Assembly: GCF_001879715.1 (NCBI RefSeq)
Contig: NZ_MNBW01000002.1
Location: forward strand, 1-64,000
Direction of reading: 5' to 3'
DNA: 64,000 bases
DNA from: Nioella nitratireducens
GTDB taxonomy: Bacteria > Pseudomonadota > Alphaproteobacteria > Rhodobacterales > Rhodobacteraceae
In this document: positions 62,797 to 64,000 of the stretch, piece after piece
Layout: each line of letters opens with the position of its first letter
Numbering within the stretch: position 1 is the stretch's first letter
Position numbers and translations under genes: made by a program
Notes under the pieces: generated by a model
What the model was told of the DNA's origin: nothing
Database searches by the model: none
Seen by the model: only the letters and a program-made list of their open reading frames with translations

Positions 62797-63789
62797 TTAT
62801 GAATTATGCAGGTGGCACGCGACGAAGCGGCCGGGCTGAACCTCGCGGAAGGCGGGGTCTTCGTGATGACAGATGTCCATCACGCGCGGACAGCGGGTGC
62901 AGAAGTTGCAGCCCTTGGGCGGGTTCGCCGGGCTTGGCACGTCGCCTTGCAGGATGGTGCGGTTGGCGGTGTCATGGGCAACCGGGTCGGGTTCCGGCAC
63001 CGCCGACAAAAGCGCCTCGGTGTAGGGGTGCAGCGGCGCGGTATAGAGCCCGTCGCGCGGCGCCAGTTCAACGATCTTGCCCAGATACATCACCGCCACG
63101 CGGTCGGCGATGTGGCGCACCATCGACAGGTCGTGGCTGATGAACAGGTAGGTCAGGCCAAATTCTTCCTGCAACTCTTCCAGCAGGTTCACCACCTGCG
63201 CCTGAATCGACACGTCGAGCGCTGCAATGGGTTCGTCGCAAACGATGAACTTGGGGTTCAGGGCCAAAGCGCGGGCAATGCCGATGCGCTGGCGCTGACC
63301 GCCCGAGAATTCGTGCGGATAGCGGTTGGCGAAGTCGCGGTTCAGGCCCACGGCGTCCATCAGGTCGTAGATGCGGTCCAGCCGTTCGGCCTTTTTGAGC
63401 TTGGTGTGCTCGACCAGCGGCTCGCCGATGATGTCGGCCACGGTCATGCGGGGGTTGAGGCTGGCCTGCGGGTCCTGGAACACCATCTGCATGACCGGCC
63501 GCATCTTGCGCAGCGCGCCCTGCCCCTGCGTGGAAATGTCGGTGCCATCAATGCTGATCGTGCCCTCGGTCGGATCGTAGAGCCGCAGCACCACCCGCCC
63601 GCAGGTCGATTTCCCGCAGCCCGATTCCCCGACAAGGCCAAGCGTCTCGCCCTCGTAGATGTCAAAGCTGACGTCGTCGACCGCCTTCACGTCGCCGGTA
63701 TGGCGGCGCAGCAGGCCGGTGCGAATCGGAAAATACATCTTGAGGCCGCGCACGGTGACCAAGGTCTTGCGGCTGGTGTCGTCAAACAT
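62797..63789 (-). CDS. Peptide-type ABC transporter ATP-binding protein (OppF/DppF family)
   Basis: A 330-residue ATPase. Walker A is [14 protein letters not shown], the signature is [20 protein letters not shown], Walker B is [14 protein letters not shown], and the C-terminal Cys-rich [19 protein letters not shown] is the FeS-like oligopeptide ATPase motif. ATG 63789 overlaps the upstream ATPase gene by eight bases. Confidence 0.92.
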   Translation of the reverse strand: MFDDTSRKTLVTVRGLKMYFPIRTGLLRRHTGDVKAVDDVSFDIYEGETLGLVGESGCGKSTCGRVVLRLYDPTEGTISIDGTDISTQGQGALRKMRPVMQMVFQDPQASLNPRMTVADIIGEPLVEHTKLKKAERLDRIYDLMDAVGLNRDFANRYPHEFSGGQRQRIGIARALALNPKFIVCDEPIAALDVSIQAQVVNLLEELQEEFGLTYLFISHDLSMVRHIADRVAVMYLGKIVELAPRDGLYTAPLHPYTEALLSAVPEPDPVAHDTANRTILQGDVPSPANPPKGCNFCTRCPRVMDICHHEDPAFREVQPGRFVACHLHNS

Positions 63790-64000
63790 CGCGCGCGCCT
63801 CCGGTATCGGGGTTCCAGAAACAGGCCACATCGTGGATCGGGCCGACGCTGTAGCGGGCCGGGTTTTCCCGCTGGCAGCGATCGAACGCCTTGTCACACC
63901 GCGCCCGGAACGGGCAGGCATTGGGCTGCGCGGTCAGCATCGGCGGCTGGCCTTCGATCACCCGCAACCGTTCGGCGCGGTCGCCGGTGACAGACGGCAC
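63782..64000 (-). CDS. Peptide-type ABC transporter ATP-binding protein (OppD/DppD family), C-terminal part
   Basis: Only the last 72 residues lie in the window; the rest is beyond the right edge. [15 protein letters not shown] and VACFWNPD are the C-terminal Cys motif of OppD/DppD ATPases. It precedes the OppF-type gene and would form the ATPase pair with it. Confidence 0.82.
   Translation of the reverse strand: MPSVTGDRAERLRVIEGQPPMLTAQPNACPFRARCDKAFDRCQRENPARYSVGPIHDVACFWNPDTGGARDV

Overview
The window reads as chromosome from a Rhodobacteraceae (Roseobacter-group) alphaproteobacterium. The evidence is high GC, tightly packed genes, an FnrL-type regulator with C-x2-C-x7-C spacing, a CtrA-type box, caa3/aa3-type ctaD followed by a DUF2244 gene, a complete hut cluster using the HutF-HutG branch, and gene-end repeats of the kind common in this family. 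All calls are from reading the sequence; no database search was run.

Layout. 1-3.3 kb is accessory DNA. An IS3-type element runs off the left edge and has cut a type III-like DNA methyltransferase gene. Upstream of that gene is an uncharacterised protein with compact family-A DNA polymerase-like motifs, preceded by an array of degenerate repeats about 42 bp apart. 3.3-7.6 kb is an RND efflux operon ending at a strong bidirectional terminator. 7.6-14.9 kb is the histidine utilisation cluster (hutIHGU on minus, hutF-hutC on plus) with a palindrome between the divergent arms that probably binds HutC. 15.1-16.1 kb is an Ldh2-family oxidoreductase.

16.1-27.6 kb is one long minus-strand catabolic operon: a tripartite tricarboxylate (Tct) transporter, an aldehyde dehydrogenase, a Tm-1-like protein, and the homoprotocatechuate meta-cleavage genes hpaF, hpaE, hpaD, a second unrelated ring-cleavage dioxygenase, an FAH-family enzyme and hpaH. 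Divergent from it are an IclR regulator and a class III aminotransferase. An hpaR-like MarR gene lies just beyond. 30.6-35.9 kb holds a class IV aminotransferase, an Fnr-type regulator, a PAS hybrid histidine kinase overlapping tail-to-tail with an OmpR-type response regulator, and a host-attachment-family gene.

36.0-41.8 kb is a small (5.8 kb) integrative element inserted at the 3' end of a tRNA-Leu(GAG) gene. It is bounded by 16-bp direct repeats and carries a tyrosine integrase, an AlpA-like regulator, four short overlapping genes, a winged-helix protein of replication type, a secreted protein of unknown function and a zinc-ribbon protein. Repeated AGGGGGA motifs near both ends look like integrase arm sites.

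42-58.9 kb is mostly core genome: a peptidoglycan-binding protein, DUF2306/LytTR pair, lipB, a pilin-like protein with a C-terminal adhesive-type domain, ctaD, DUF2244, a GatB/YqeY protein, carA, a MshEN-type/GT2 glycosyltransferase fusion, a GntR regulator, an HAD phosphatase, a UbiH-type hydroxylase, an acyl-CoA synthetase, a lipoprotein and moaA. The glycosyltransferase has a perfect CtrA-type box and a 14-bp hairpin that buries its ribosome-binding site. 59-64 kb is a peptide-type ABC transporter operon that continues off the right edge.
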